From Massilia sp. UBA2604 (lineage in GTDB: Bacteria > Pseudomonadota > Gammaproteobacteria > Burkholderiales > Burkholderiaceae_D), in NCBI GenBank assembly GCA_002339265.1, contig DDKG01000303.1:1-27791 (forward strand): a DNA stretch of 27,791 bases, in the 5' to 3' direction. Under the pieces are notes generated by a model. That model was not told the origin of the DNA. It searched no databases and worked only from the letters and a program-made list of their open reading frames with translations. Shown piece by piece: positions 8,328-16,400 of this stretch. The stretch's first letter is position 1, and the number at the start of each line of letters is the position of its first letter. Both the position numbers and the translations under genes were made by a program.

Positions 8328-8524
8328 GAAACGCTCCAGAAAGGTCCGTCTTCGATGCTATCACGCAGCAAACCACCTGCTCCCGTTCTCAGCCATGACG
8401 CAAGCATAAAGTGCACTCTCTCCCCTCTGAAACTGCGTCGAAGCGACACTTTCGCCGCGCAACCGCCGTGCGAAAAGACACTGAATTCTCCGTACTTTCT
8501 TTTCCACAATCGTCAATTGCCCGC
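8328..8524. other. Intergenic region, no gene seen
   Basis: Between the NHL lipoprotein start (minus) and the leu promoter (plus). It is less GC-rich than its surroundings, as expected for a divergent regulatory region. I see no convincing ORF, hairpin or operator dyad in it. The NHL gene's promoter must lie here on the minus strand, but only a partial match (TTGACG, reverse complement at 8512-8517, with a poor -10) was found. Confidence 0.45.
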
Positions 8525-8553
8525 TTGACATACGGCCAAGAGTTCCTTAAAGT
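8525..8553 (+). promoter_or_regulatory. Sigma-70 type promoter of the leu leader/leuA transcript
   Basis: A perfect -35 box TTGACA (8525-8530), a 17-base spacer and TAAAGT (8548-8553, four of six matches to TATAAT). The expected transcription start, about seven bases downstream, is 8560-8561, which coincides with the ATG of the leader peptide. The first transcribed codon would therefore be the start codon. No Shine-Dalgarno precedes that ATG. Confidence 0.7.
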
Positions 8554-8560
8554 CGAAATT

Positions 8561-8641
8561 ATGTCTTTCATCCTGCATCTGTCGACCACCCTACCAGCCG
8601 CCGGCGCGCTATCGCTGGCTGCCCTGCTACTACGCGCGTAA
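8561..8641 (+). CDS. Leucine-rich leader peptide of leuA (attenuator)
   Basis: 26 codons encoding a peptide with 8 leucines, five of them in the block LSLAALLL near the C-terminus. Four of the eight Leu codons are CTA, a codon that GC-rich genomes avoid. The ORF lies just after a strong promoter and about 256 bases before leuA, the enzyme of leucine synthesis. This fits a leu-operon leader peptide whose ribosome stalls when charged tRNA-Leu is scarce. The promoter position suggests leaderless translation from 8561. Between the stop and leuA lie two strong hairpins (see separate entries). The leader role is inferred from composition and position; the peptide itself is not expected to have a function. 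Confidence 0.72.
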   Translation: MSFILHLSTTLPAAGALSLAALLLRA

Positions 8642-8765
8642 CTCTCCGCCGTACGTCCCGGCCCCGCCGGCCCCAACAGCAGTAGGATTCGCACCGATGT
8701 CTACCACGCCATTTTTCGCACCATCGATTTTTCCCACCGGGTTCGTCCTGGCGGCCGGCTCGCGC

Positions 8766-8781
8766 GCAGGCACTCGCCTGC
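8766..8781 (+). promoter_or_regulatory. Hairpin 1 of the leuA leader
   Basis: GCAGGC (8766-8771), loop ACTC, GCCTGC (8776-8781): a perfect 6-bp stem with a 4-base loop between the leader peptide and leuA. It is not followed by a T-run. Confidence 0.5.
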
Positions 8782-8801
8782 TGCTAAAGCTACCGATCGG
8801 T

Positions 8802-8835
8802 TGCCGGGCCTAGCGTCTTCGTGGCCCGCCCGGCA
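8802..8835 (+). promoter_or_regulatory. Hairpin 2 of the leuA leader, possible attenuator arm
   Basis: TGCCGGGC (8802-8809) and GCCCGGCA (8828-8835) are perfect 8-bp inverted copies. A smaller alternative stem, CGGGCC/GGCCCG, is nested in the same stretch. The downstream arm overlaps GGCAGCC (8832-8838), which is complementary to GGCTGCC (8617-8623) inside the Leu-codon cluster of the leader peptide. Two mutually exclusive foldings are therefore possible. No T-run follows, so any termination would be Rho-dependent, or control could be translational. Confidence 0.4.
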
Positions 8836-8897
8836 GCCTCCGCCACCTCATAGACCCACAAGGTCGCCCAGTGACCACCCCATCAGGAGCCCCGATC

Positions 8898-10577
8898 ATG
8901 CTGAACAACCCCGCCACCAAATACCGTCCCTTCCCTGCTGTGCCGTTGGCCGACCGCCAGTGGCCGAGCCGCACCATCACAACGCCGCCGATCTGGATGA
9001 GCACCGACCTGCGCGACGGTAACCAGGCATTGATCGAGCCGATGAGCGTGGAGAAGAAGCTGCGCTTCTTCAAGATGCTGGTCAAGATCGGCATCAAGGA
9101 GATCGAGGTCGGCTTCCCGTCGGCTTCGCAGACCGACTTCGACTTCGTGCGCATGCTGGTCGAAGACAAGCATATTCCGGACGACGTCACCATCATCGTG
9201 CTGACCCAGGCACGCGATGAGCTGATCCGCCGCACGGTGGAATCAGCGGTCGGCGCCAAGCGCGCCATTGTCCATGTCTACAACTCGGTGGCCCCGGTGT
9301 TCCGCCGCGTGGTGTTCAATATGGAGCGCGACGAGATCGTGCAGATCGCGGTCAAGGGCACGCAACTGATCAAGGAACTGGTGGCCCAGCATCCGCAGAC
9401 CCAGTGGGGCCTGGAGTATTCGCCGGAATCGTTCTCGACCACCGAACTCGATTTCTCGAAGCAGATCACCGATGCGGTCAGCGCCGTGTGGCAGCCGACG
9501 CCCGAAAACAAGATGATCGTCAACCTGCCGTCGACGGTCGAAGCGGCCACGCCGAACGTCTATGCCGACCAGATCGAATGGATGTGCCGCAACCTGAACA
9601 ACCGCGAATCGCTCGTCATCAGCGTCCACCCGCACAATGACCGCGGCACCGCGGTCGCCAGCGCAGAGCTGGCGGTGATGGCCGGCGCCGACCGTGTCGA
9701 GGGCTGCCTGTTCGGCAATGGCGAACGCACCGGCAACGTCGACCTGGTCACCCTGGCGATGAACCTGTACACGCAAGGCGTCAATCCCGGCCTGGACTTC
9801 TCGGACATCGACGCCGTGCGCCAGCTGGTGGAAGACTGCAACCAGCTTCCTGTTCACCCGCGCCATCCGTATGCGGGCGACCTGGTGTTCACCGCGTTCT
9901 CGGGCTCGCACCAGGACGCGATCAAGAAGGGCTTCGCCAAGCAGCAACCTGACGCGATCTGGGAAGTGCCGTATCTGCCGATCGACCCGGCCGACCTGGG
10001 CCGTAGCTACGACGCCGTCATCCGCGTCAACAGCCAGTCGGGCAAGGGCGGCATGGCCTATCTGCTGGAGCAGGAATTCGGCCTGCAGCTGCCACGTCGC
10101 CTGCAGATCGAATTCTCGCGCGCCGTCCAGCGCGTGGCCGATGAAAGCGGCCGCGAGATCAACGCGGGCGACCTGCATGCGCTGTTCGCGCGCGAATACC
10201 TGGAGCAGGACGAACCGTACCACTACATCTCGCACCGCATGGTCGAGGACAGCGAGCACGAAGTCCAGCTCGACGTGAACGTGGCGCGCCATCATGCGCC
10301 GCAAACCTTCGCCGGCACCGGCAATGGACCGATCGACGCCTTCGTCAATGCGCTGGGCCTCGAGATCCGACTGATGGACTACCACGAGCACGCGATCGGC
10401 TCGGGCGCCGATGCGCGCGCGGCCTGCTACGTCGAACTGCGCGTGGGGAATGGGCCGACCCTGTTCGGCGTGGGTATCGACAGCAATATCGTGACCGCGT
10501 CGTTCAAGTCGGTGCTGTCGGCGGTGAACCGTCACATGGCGGCGAGCGGAGAGAATCCGGCCGCACTGGCGGCCTGA
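8898..10577 (+). CDS. leuA: 2-isopropylmalate synthase
   Basis: 559 residues. Condenses acetyl-CoA with 2-oxoisovalerate in the first committed step of leucine synthesis, in the cytosol. It belongs to the longer LeuA class shared by many betaproteobacteria, actinobacteria and fungi: early [18 protein letters not shown] segment, HMGL-like TIM barrel beginning [16 protein letters not shown], metal-binding [10 protein letters not shown], the [14 protein letters not shown] signature, and a C-terminal LeuA regulatory domain (after about residue 430) that usually binds leucine for feedback inhibition. ATG 8898 is chosen because AGGAG (8885-8889) precedes it by 8 bases; a GTG at 8871 is in frame but lacks a site. 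The upstream leader peptide and hairpins suggest attenuation by leucine supply. No other leu genes follow; the next gene, infA, is convergent. Confidence 0.96.
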   Translation: MLNNPATKYRPFPAVPLADRQWPSRTITTPPIWMSTDLRDGNQALIEPMSVEKKLRFFKMLVKIGIKEIEVGFPSASQTDFDFVRMLVEDKHIPDDVTIIVLTQARDELIRRTVESAVGAKRAIVHVYNSVAPVFRRVVFNMERDEIVQIAVKGTQLIKELVAQHPQTQWGLEYSPESFSTTELDFSKQITDAVSAVWQPTPENKMIVNLPSTVEAATPNVYADQIEWMCRNLNNRESLVISVHPHNDRGTAVASAELAVMAGADRVEGCLFGNGERTGNVDLVTLAMNLYTQGVNPGLDFSDIDAVRQLVEDCNQLPVHPRHPYAGDLVFTAFSGSHQDAIKKGFAKQQPDAIWEVPYLPIDPADLGRSYDAVIRVNSQSGKGGMAYLLEQEFGLQLPRRLQIEFSRAVQRVADESGREINAGDLHALFAREYLEQDEPYHYISHRMVEDSEHEVQLDVNVARHHAPQTFAGTGNGPIDAFVNALGLEIRLMDYHEHAIGSGADARAACYVELRVGNGPTLFGVGIDSNIVTASFKSVLSAVNRHMAASGENPAALAA

Positions 10578-10584
10578 GGTTCGG

Positions 10585-10607
10585 GGCGGGGCGCGAAGCG
10601 CCCTGCC
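10585..10607. terminator. GC-rich hairpin between convergent leuA and infA
   Basis: A 10-bp stem (GGCGGGGCGC against GCGCCCTGCC with one G-U pair) and a GAA loop, just after the leuA stop. A second inverted repeat, GCGCCGCC/GGCGGCGC (10609-10616 and 10628-10635), overlaps the infA stop. There is no T-run on either side, so termination is plausible but not classical. Confidence 0.45.
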
Positions 10608-10622
10608 TGCGCCGCCGATCGA

Positions 10623-10889
10623 TCAGCGGCGGCGCTGCGGCGCACGGCGCGGGCCGGCCGGTCCGCGCGACTCGAGATGGCGGAACACGATGCGACCTTT
10701 CGTCAGGTCGTAGGGCGAGAGCTCCAGCGTGACGCGGTCGCCCATCAGGATGCGGATGTGGTTCTTCTTCATGCGGCCCGCCGTATAGGCGATCATCTTG
10801 TGGCCGTTTTCCAGCTCGACGCGGAAACGCAGTTCGGGCAGCACTTCCGACACGAGGCCGTTCATTTCGATCAGTTCTTCTTTTGCCAT
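10623..10889 (-). CDS. infA: Translation initiation factor IF-1 (tailed form)
   Basis: 88 residues. IF-1 binds the ribosomal A site during initiation together with IF-2 and IF-3. The S1-type OB fold is clear: [20 protein letters not shown], then [42 protein letters not shown] and [10 protein letters not shown]. It is longer than the usual 72 residues because of a basic Pro/Arg tail (about residues 71-88). Betaproteobacteria often carry a second, ribosomal-operon infA; this copy stands apart from ribosomal protein genes, so it is probably the extra paralogue (inference). AGGAG lies about 8 bases before the ATG. The upstream region contains a strong terminator and a candidate structured RNA, which could instead be an infA leader. 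Confidence 0.94.
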   Translation of the reverse strand: MAKEELIEMNGLVSEVLPELRFRVELENGHKMIAYTAGRMKKNHIRILMGDRVTLELSPYDLTKGRIVFRHLESRGPAGPRRAPQRRR

Positions 10890-10981
10890 GCGGGTTCTCC
10901 TGAGGGTGCGGCGCCGGCAGGCGCCGGGCGTCGTTGATGCGGGGGATCGTGGGGCCCGGCATCGAGCGCCAGGAGAGGGAT

Positions 10982-11008
10982 AAAAAAAAGCCCGCATCCT
11001 GCGGGCTT
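10982..11008 (-). terminator. Intrinsic terminator on the minus strand
   Basis: Read on the minus strand: AAGCCCGCA, loop GGA, TGCGGGCTT, then a run of eight T. The stem is 7 GC-rich pairs plus 2 A-T pairs. It ends transcripts coming from the right, that is the candidate RNA at 10982-11211. It lies about 92 bases upstream of infA. Confidence 0.85.
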
Positions 11009-11041
11009 CGTTTCAAAGCATTACCGATTTATCGCCGCTCC

Positions 11042-11099
11042 CGCCCATGCTATCTGCGTGGTGCCGGAGCTATGGACGCCCACGCTATCTGCGTGGTGC
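11042..11099. repeat. Two tandem 23-base repeats forming AGATA-loop hairpins
   Basis: CGCCCAYGCTATCTGCGTGG followed by TGC occurs at 11042-11064 and 11077-11099, 35 bases apart, with one difference. On the minus strand each copy folds as CCACGC-AGATA-GCGTGG; the copy nearer infA carries one C-A mismatch in the stem (GCATGG). Confidence 0.75.
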
Positions 11100-11217
11100 G
11101 GCCGCTGTACAGGCTGACTGACATACCGAAAACACATCCTCCGGAAAGTCGCGCACTGCACAGGCGCGGTCACGGATCGGAGGACTTTCGACCAGGCTTG
11201 GCCTGATCGAGCAGTCG

Positions 11218-11250
11218 AGTATAACAGTATTTTTGTGCGGCGCACAAAAT
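11218..11250 (-). promoter_or_regulatory. Promoter of the candidate RNA with a dyad over the -35
   Basis: On the minus strand TTGTGC (-35-like, three of six matches), an 18-base spacer and TATACT (five of six). The -35 lies in a palindrome TTGTGC-GCC-GCACAA, extended outward by A/T (roughly 11229-11250). This looks like a binding site for a dimeric regulator. The protein is not identified. Confidence 0.5.
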
Positions 11251-11265
11251 AATGTTCGACCTGTC

Positions 11266-11523
11266 TCAATGTGCCGTCGGCTCTTCGCCGTCGTCGCGGC
11301 CGGCAGCGAAACGTTCGGCCGTGGTCGATGCATCGTCGTCGAGCCGGGAATGGACAACCTCCTCGGGCGGATCGAGCATGTCGGCCAGCATGGCGTGCAA
11401 CTCCGGCGTGTCCCATTCCTCGCCGGCGCGCTTGCGGCGGTGGATGTAGTGCTGGATCTCGCTATGCTGTTCGGCGGTCAGTGGCAGGCCGTGGAACGTG
11501 GTGCCCGGGGTCGCTTCGCGCAT
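11266..11523 (-). CDS. Hypothetical acidic protein, 85 residues
   Basis: Unrecognised small protein. It is supported by an excellent ribosome binding site (AGGAGG about 5 bases before the ATG), host-like codon use and compact spacing to the helicase gene upstream (73 bases). It contains a likely helix LTAEQHSEIQHYIHRRKRAG, then EEWDTPELHAMLADMLDPPE, and an Asp/Glu-rich disordered tail. It is cytosolic with no cysteines. It may be co-transcribed with the NERD helicase; a functional link is only positional. Confidence 0.78.
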   Translation of the reverse strand: MREATPGTTFHGLPLTAEQHSEIQHYIHRRKRAGEEWDTPELHAMLADMLDPPEEVVHSRLDDDASTTAERFAAGRDDGEEPTAH

Positions 11524-11596
11524 GCTGCCTCCTGTGCCCTGCCGATGCGGCCGGATACCTTGACTATACGCCGGCGCGCGCCGGGCGGCGCGCGCT

Positions 11597-13246
11597 TTAC
11601 TCCGCCGCGGCCGGCCCGCTCATCCGGTCCAGCATCTGCAGCGAGGCGCGCTCGCTCATCACCAGCACCAGCTTCAGGCGCGAACGCGTCATGCCCACGA
11701 AGAGTTTACGCAGCGCGCGTTCGTCGAGTTCCTCGAAGTCGATCTCGGTAAAGATCAGCGCCGGCGCCGACTGTCCCTTGAAGCGGTACACCGACTCCGC
11801 CAGCAAGCCCCCCTCGCGAAACACCGGGTTGCCGAACAAATCGTAGGCCCCGGTGAACGAGCGCAGCGTGTGCGAATCGCTCAGGCGGTCGAGCTTCAAA
11901 ATGGCCGACTTCTCGCGCCCGCGAAACGCGCAGATCGCGATGTCCTGGCGCCCGAAGCCGGCCGCCAGGCATGAGGTCACGGCGCGCCGCGTCTGCGCCA
12001 GCATCGCTTCCTCGTCCCCGTCCGGATAGATCATCTCCTCGATGTCGGCGCCCTTGAAGGGGCTGCCCGCCTCCACCGGCTGGCGCGCGGCGCCGATCTT
12101 GGTCAGCATGTCGACGATCTGGCGCGGACTGCGGTAGTTGGTGTGCGAATGCAGGGTGACCCAGCCCGGCAGCGGCACCATCGCGCGGCCATACAGGTTC
12201 TGGTCCGGGTCTTCCATCCAGATCGCGCGTCCGCCATCCTTGAGCATGCGCAGCACGATGTCGCGCCAGGCCACCGAGAAATCCTGGCCCTCGTCGACGA
12301 TCACCACGTCGAACTGCCAGGTCTCGGGCAGCTCGGCGCCCGTCATCGAGTGCTCGATCTTGTCCCACACGTCGGCCGCGCCGTAGTCGGGCGTGACGTC
12401 CTGGGCGCGCAGCCAGGCGTCGGACAGCATGTGGAAGGTGGCCACCCGTCCGCCAGCCGGCACCAGGCGTTCGATATGGTCGGCCAGCGGCCGGTTGAAG
12501 CAGACGTAGAGCGGCCGAAGGCCGGCGTCGATCGCGGCCGTGTATTCGGCCAGCGCCAGCTGGGTCTTGCCGCTGCCGGCGGTGCCGATCACGTGCAGGC
12601 GGAACGGCGAGAACTCGAGGCGCCGGGCCCACGTCGCCAGGCCGCCCGACAGCCGCGTCACCATTTTTACCGCGTTGCCGATCATGGCGCTGGGGTCGGG
12701 CCGCAGGTTCAGCGTGTCGCCCAGGAAGCGCGTGACCTTATCGAAGTCGTCGGTCCGGTCGGTAACCGGCAGCGATTCGCGGATCACTCGCGCCAGCTTG
12801 GGCTTGTTGGTGGCGTCGATGATGTGATTCGGGTCGATTCCGGCCAGCTGCTGGTCGCGCACGATGTAGTCGGGGCAGTACAGCAGGTAGTCGACCGACA
12901 GCGTGCCGTGATAGCGCTTGGTCAGCCCCTCGATGGTCGTCAGGATCTGGCTGCGGATCTTGCGCGGCTTGCCCTGGTAGCTTTTCACCAGGCCTTCCGG
13001 GGTCTCGTTGAGAAAGCCCGCGACCTGCTCGATCACCAGCATGCGGCCATTCGGGGCGAGCACGATGAAGTCGACGTCGCCGTAGACCGAATAGCCCTGC
13101 TCGACATTGGTCCAGTGCACGCCGTGGTAGATGACGTAGGGCGTGTCGGCCAGGCGCTCCTCGAGGTAGGCCAGAGTTTCGATCTCGCGCGCGGCGGCGC
13201 CGGTGACGGCCATCTCGCGCCAGCCGGCAGGTTGGATATGGGCCAT
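11597..13246 (-). CDS. NERD-domain UvrD/Rep-like DNA helicase
   Basis: 549 residues. The N-terminal part (about residues 15-130) resembles the NERD domain (nuclease-related, found in many SF1 helicases): YVIYHGVHWT, GDVDFIVLAPNGRMLVIE. The C-terminal part is a superfamily 1A helicase: Walker A GTAGSGKT at 221-228, Walker B DEGQD at 318-322, TNYRSPRQI, and the late motifs VYRFKGQSAPALIF and LFVGMTRSRLKLVLV. It should be an ATP-dependent DNA translocase, perhaps in repair. The expected nuclease signature E-x-K reads E73-Q74-V75, so the lysine is missing and nuclease activity is doubtful. ATG 13246 is used; the frame extends upstream to 13309, but that part lacks coding character. It is divergent from the msh operon. 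Confidence 0.85.
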   Translation of the reverse strand: MAHIQPAGWREMAVTGAAAREIETLAYLEERLADTPYVIYHGVHWTNVEQGYSVYGDVDFIVLAPNGRMLVIEQVAGFLNETPEGLVKSYQGKPRKIRSQILTTIEGLTKRYHGTLSVDYLLYCPDYIVRDQQLAGIDPNHIIDATNKPKLARVIRESLPVTDRTDDFDKVTRFLGDTLNLRPDPSAMIGNAVKMVTRLSGGLATWARRLEFSPFRLHVIGTAGSGKTQLALAEYTAAIDAGLRPLYVCFNRPLADHIERLVPAGGRVATFHMLSDAWLRAQDVTPDYGAADVWDKIEHSMTGAELPETWQFDVVIVDEGQDFSVAWRDIVLRMLKDGGRAIWMEDPDQNLYGRAMVPLPGWVTLHSHTNYRSPRQIVDMLTKIGAARQPVEAGSPFKGADIEEMIYPDGDEEAMLAQTRRAVTSCLAAGFGRQDIAICAFRGREKSAILKLDRLSDSHTLRSFTGAYDLFGNPVFREGGLLAESVYRFKGQSAPALIFTEIDFEELDERALRKLFVGMTRSRLKLVLVMSERASLQMLDRMSGPAAAE

Positions 13247-13434
13247 GGTGTCCGCAAGCGTTAGTAAGGTGGAAACTATTGTATGTCTGTTTCCATGATA
13301 GTCACACACCGTTGTCCGGGGAACGCATTATTGGCTGGGAAAATGCTCGATTCGTTGCCGAAGTGAAAAACTTATTGTCGCCTGGCGGCAAACTGGGCAC
13401 ACTTTCGGGCATCACGCTTTGCGCCAGGGTCTTC

Positions 13435-16400
13435 GTGCTTTTACCTTCCATCCTCATAACGATTCCGACTACAGCGCTGCGCCTGTGGGCGTGGCTGCTG
13501 CTGTGCATCCTGTGCCTGGCGCAGGCGCCGGTGCACGCTGGAGAGGTGCATGCCTTCAATGGCAATAAGGTGAAAGGTTGCCAGCTCGACGGCACGGCTT
13601 ACACCTGCGGCAACCTGCCCTCCACTGCGGGAGACGATTCGATGTCGATCGCCAACGGCTACAGCGTCCATATCAAATCCAATGTCAGTCCAGGCTGGAA
13701 CTATGGCGTGTCGATGTCCGGCAGCGCGCGCCTGACCAGTGGCGGCTCCATCAACCTGAACGGCATCGACCCCACGAAGATCAGTATCTCCGGCGGCTCG
13801 TTCGATGCAGCTGGCGAGTTCTCCTTGACCAGGCCGATTCGCATCACCGCAAACGTGAGCGCCGGCTCCATGACGCTCGGCGGCGAGGCGGGCTTTCAGA
13901 TCACGGGCAATATGGTGTCGAAAGGTGCGGTGTCGATCGCCACCGGCGCTATCGTCAACGGCTCGGTCAGCGGTACCCAGGTCACCACCGGCTCGTCGGT
14001 CAGGATCAGCGGCAGCCTGACCGGGACGGGGCCAGTGTCGATCGGTTCCAGCAGCACCATCGGCGCCGGCGTCACCGGCTCGTCCATCACTGCCGACTCC
14101 TCGGTCACCGTCACCGGCAACGTGGCGTCGGCAGGCATCGTGTCGATCGGCTCCAGCGGCATCATCAACGGTTCGGTCAGCGGCTCCCAGGTCACCACCA
14201 ACTCATCGGTCAAGATCAGCGGCAGCCTGACCTCGACCGGGAAGGTGACGATCGGCTCCAGCAGCACCGTCGGCGCGGATGTCACCGGCACGTCCATCAC
14301 CACCGACGCTTCGGTCACGATCACCGGAGCGGTCAAGGCCAGCGACGTCCTGACGGTGGGCTCCCATTCGACGATCCGCGGACCGATCAGTGGCACGACG
14401 TCGATCACGCTCAACTCGCCGTCGACCATCGTCGGCACGGTGACCTCGAAAGGACCGGTCACGATCGGTTCGCACGCGAACATCGATGGCGCGATCAGCG
14501 GCACCGTCGTCACCACCAATTCGCCGGTCACGCTGAAAGGCAATATCATCGCCACCAGCCGGTTTACGCTGGCGTCGGGCAGCACGGTCAATGGCGATAT
14601 CACCTCGCCCGAAATCGAGATGTATGCGGCCAGCAGCACCGTCACCGGCAAGGTCACGGCGTCGAAATATCTCACCATGGGCCACGCCGTGCGCATCAAC
14701 GGCGACGTCGATACCGGCCAGCTCAAGCTCGAAGCCGCGGACGCGATCATCAACGGCAATGCGGCGGTCGACTTCGCGACCCTGTACTGGCATGGGCGCG
14801 TGAGCCAGAAGATCTTCTGCAAGAAGGGCACGCGACCGGGTTATTGCGACTGCGTGGACAACCAGAGCGACTATCCGGTCAATACCGCGAACGGGCCGCG
14901 CTGCGAGGCCGCCAAGCCGCTGCCCGGCGCGCTCGATCACTTCCTGATTTCGCACGATGGCAGCGGCTCTGTCTGCGCACCGGAATCCGTGACGGTGAGC
15001 GCCTGCGCCAATGCCGATTGCAGCAGCAAGTTCACCGGCGGCGCGCAGGTCACGCTCTTCCCCGGCAACGTGAGCGCGGACACCGGCAGCACCGGCACGG
15101 TCAAGGCGACCGTCTCGCACAGCACGGTGGGTACCGAGGCGCTGCGGCTGACAGCGGGCGGCGCCACTGCCGTGAGCTGCTACAACAGCGCGACCGAAAA
15201 GGCAGACTGCAATATGGCCTTCAGCGGCGGTGTCGTCCTCGAGATCAAGGCCGAGCATTTCAAGGCGGGAGCGGGTGGCGCGGCCACGATCACGGCGAAA
15301 GAATTCAATGAGCAAAGCAAGACCTGCGTCGCCGCTTTCCAGGGCCAAGAAAAACAGATCGGCTATGCGTGCCGGTACAACTTGCCCGGCACCGGGACCC
15401 AGTCCCTGTATGTGACGCCCAAAGAGGGCAATGCATCGGCGGCCCTGGCCTGCACCTCTTCCGGCGCGGTCCAGACGCTGACGACCAAGTTCCGGTCTAC
15501 CGGTGTGGCCGATGTGGCGCTGGCCTACGAAGATGCGGGCAGGCTCACGCTGCGCGCGACCCATGAAGGTGACAAGAACACGACAGCCGACGACGCCTCG
15601 GGCGAGGGCTATTTCGACGTTGCACCCTACAACTTTGGCTTTGCCAACCTGCCGTCCAAGCCAGTCCGCGCCGGCGACAAGTTCACCGTCACCGTTCAGG
15701 CGCTCAGCCGCAACGGCAATATCACGAAGAATTTCCACCATGACGGGCTGCCAGCAGGCGCCACGACGACCGACCTTTCCATCGCCTGCCTGTTCGACGC
15801 CAACGCCGAGAAGGGGACGTTCGACGCCAAGCCGGTCGAGTTCAAGACAGGCCTGGCGAGCGCCTCGCTGTCATGGACAGAGGTTGGTAGCATGCACCTT
15901 AAGGCAAGCACGTCAAAAACCTTCCTGGAAAGCGGAATAACCACCACCGGCGTGTCGGGCGGCGACGCGGCGTGCGCCAGCGTCGGACCATTCATTCCCC
16001 ATCACTTCCTAGTCGAGCATCGCGTACCGTTGCGCGCGCCGAATATGTTCTATGCGGGCGAGCCGATTCCCATCAAGGTCACGGCGAAGAATAAGGATGG
16101 CGGAACGACCTTGAACTACTCGACCGGATTCCGGAGTGAAGACGTGTCGATCAGTGTCGTTGACAAGGACGAGGGCACCACGGCCAATCCGAACGACGGC
16201 GTGGTCAAGGATGAGAAAATCAGCGCCGGCGCCTTCCAGGCGGGCGTCGCCCATGCGGCGCCGGCTTACGCACGGGACCCTGCCAAGGCAGCGCCCCTCG
16301 CGCCGACCCACATCAGGCTGCGCGCCAGCAACGGCGCGGCCGATGCCGACAAGTCGGTCAGCTCGGCAGCCGATGCCGACTATGAAAAGGCGACGCCGGA

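Larger units (their letters stand above)
10982..11211 (-). ncRNA. Candidate structured small RNA (or infA leader)
   Basis: About 230 nt with no convincing ORF but a complete transcription unit: -10 box TATACT (11223-11218), an expected start at about 11211, and a strong intrinsic terminator at the end. The predicted 5' end coincides with a perfect 10-bp hairpin (11210-11188, loop CAA, one G-U pair). Next come GAAAGTC/GACTTTC and CTCCG/CGGAG pairings arranged a-b-a'-b' (11189-11178 with 11150-11137), so they are mutually exclusive or form a pseudoknot. The 3' half has two tandem hairpins with identical AGATA loops (11096-11080 and 11061-11045). It matches neither 6S RNA, tmRNA, RNase P RNA nor 4.5S RNA as I know them. 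A terminator-controlled leader of infA is the alternative. Confidence 0.55.

Noticed and set aside
7194..8528. Plus-strand frame opposite the NHL lipoprotein
   Set aside because: Antisense shadow; NHL repeats and the lipobox on the minus strand decide.
8690..8745. Intrinsic terminator in the leu leader at the two TTTTT runs
   Set aside because: The only stems before the T-runs are 4-5 bp with long loops, too weak to call.
9243..10535. Long open frame opposite leuA
   Set aside because: Antisense shadow of a firmly identified gene; long opposite-strand frames are expected in GC-rich coding DNA.
10982..11211. 6S RNA, tmRNA, RNase P RNA or 4.5S RNA
   Set aside because: No matching conserved cores: the 5' end is a local hairpin rather than part of a closing stem, and no tRNA-like end or SRP loop is seen.
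12143..13264. Plus-strand frame opposite the NERD helicase
   Set aside because: Antisense shadow; the helicase motifs on the minus strand are unambiguous.
13381..13420. Sigma-54 promoter before mshQ
   Set aside because: GG and GC elements occur, but the TTGC box and the spacing do not match the consensus.
13921..14790. CRISPR-like repeat array
   Set aside because: The repeats are coding, in frame and diverged, with no constant spacers; they encode a beta-solenoid.
14203..15741. Long minus-strand frame opposite mshQ
   Set aside because: Mirror of the GC-rich mshQ repeats; no ribosome site and no recognisable protein.
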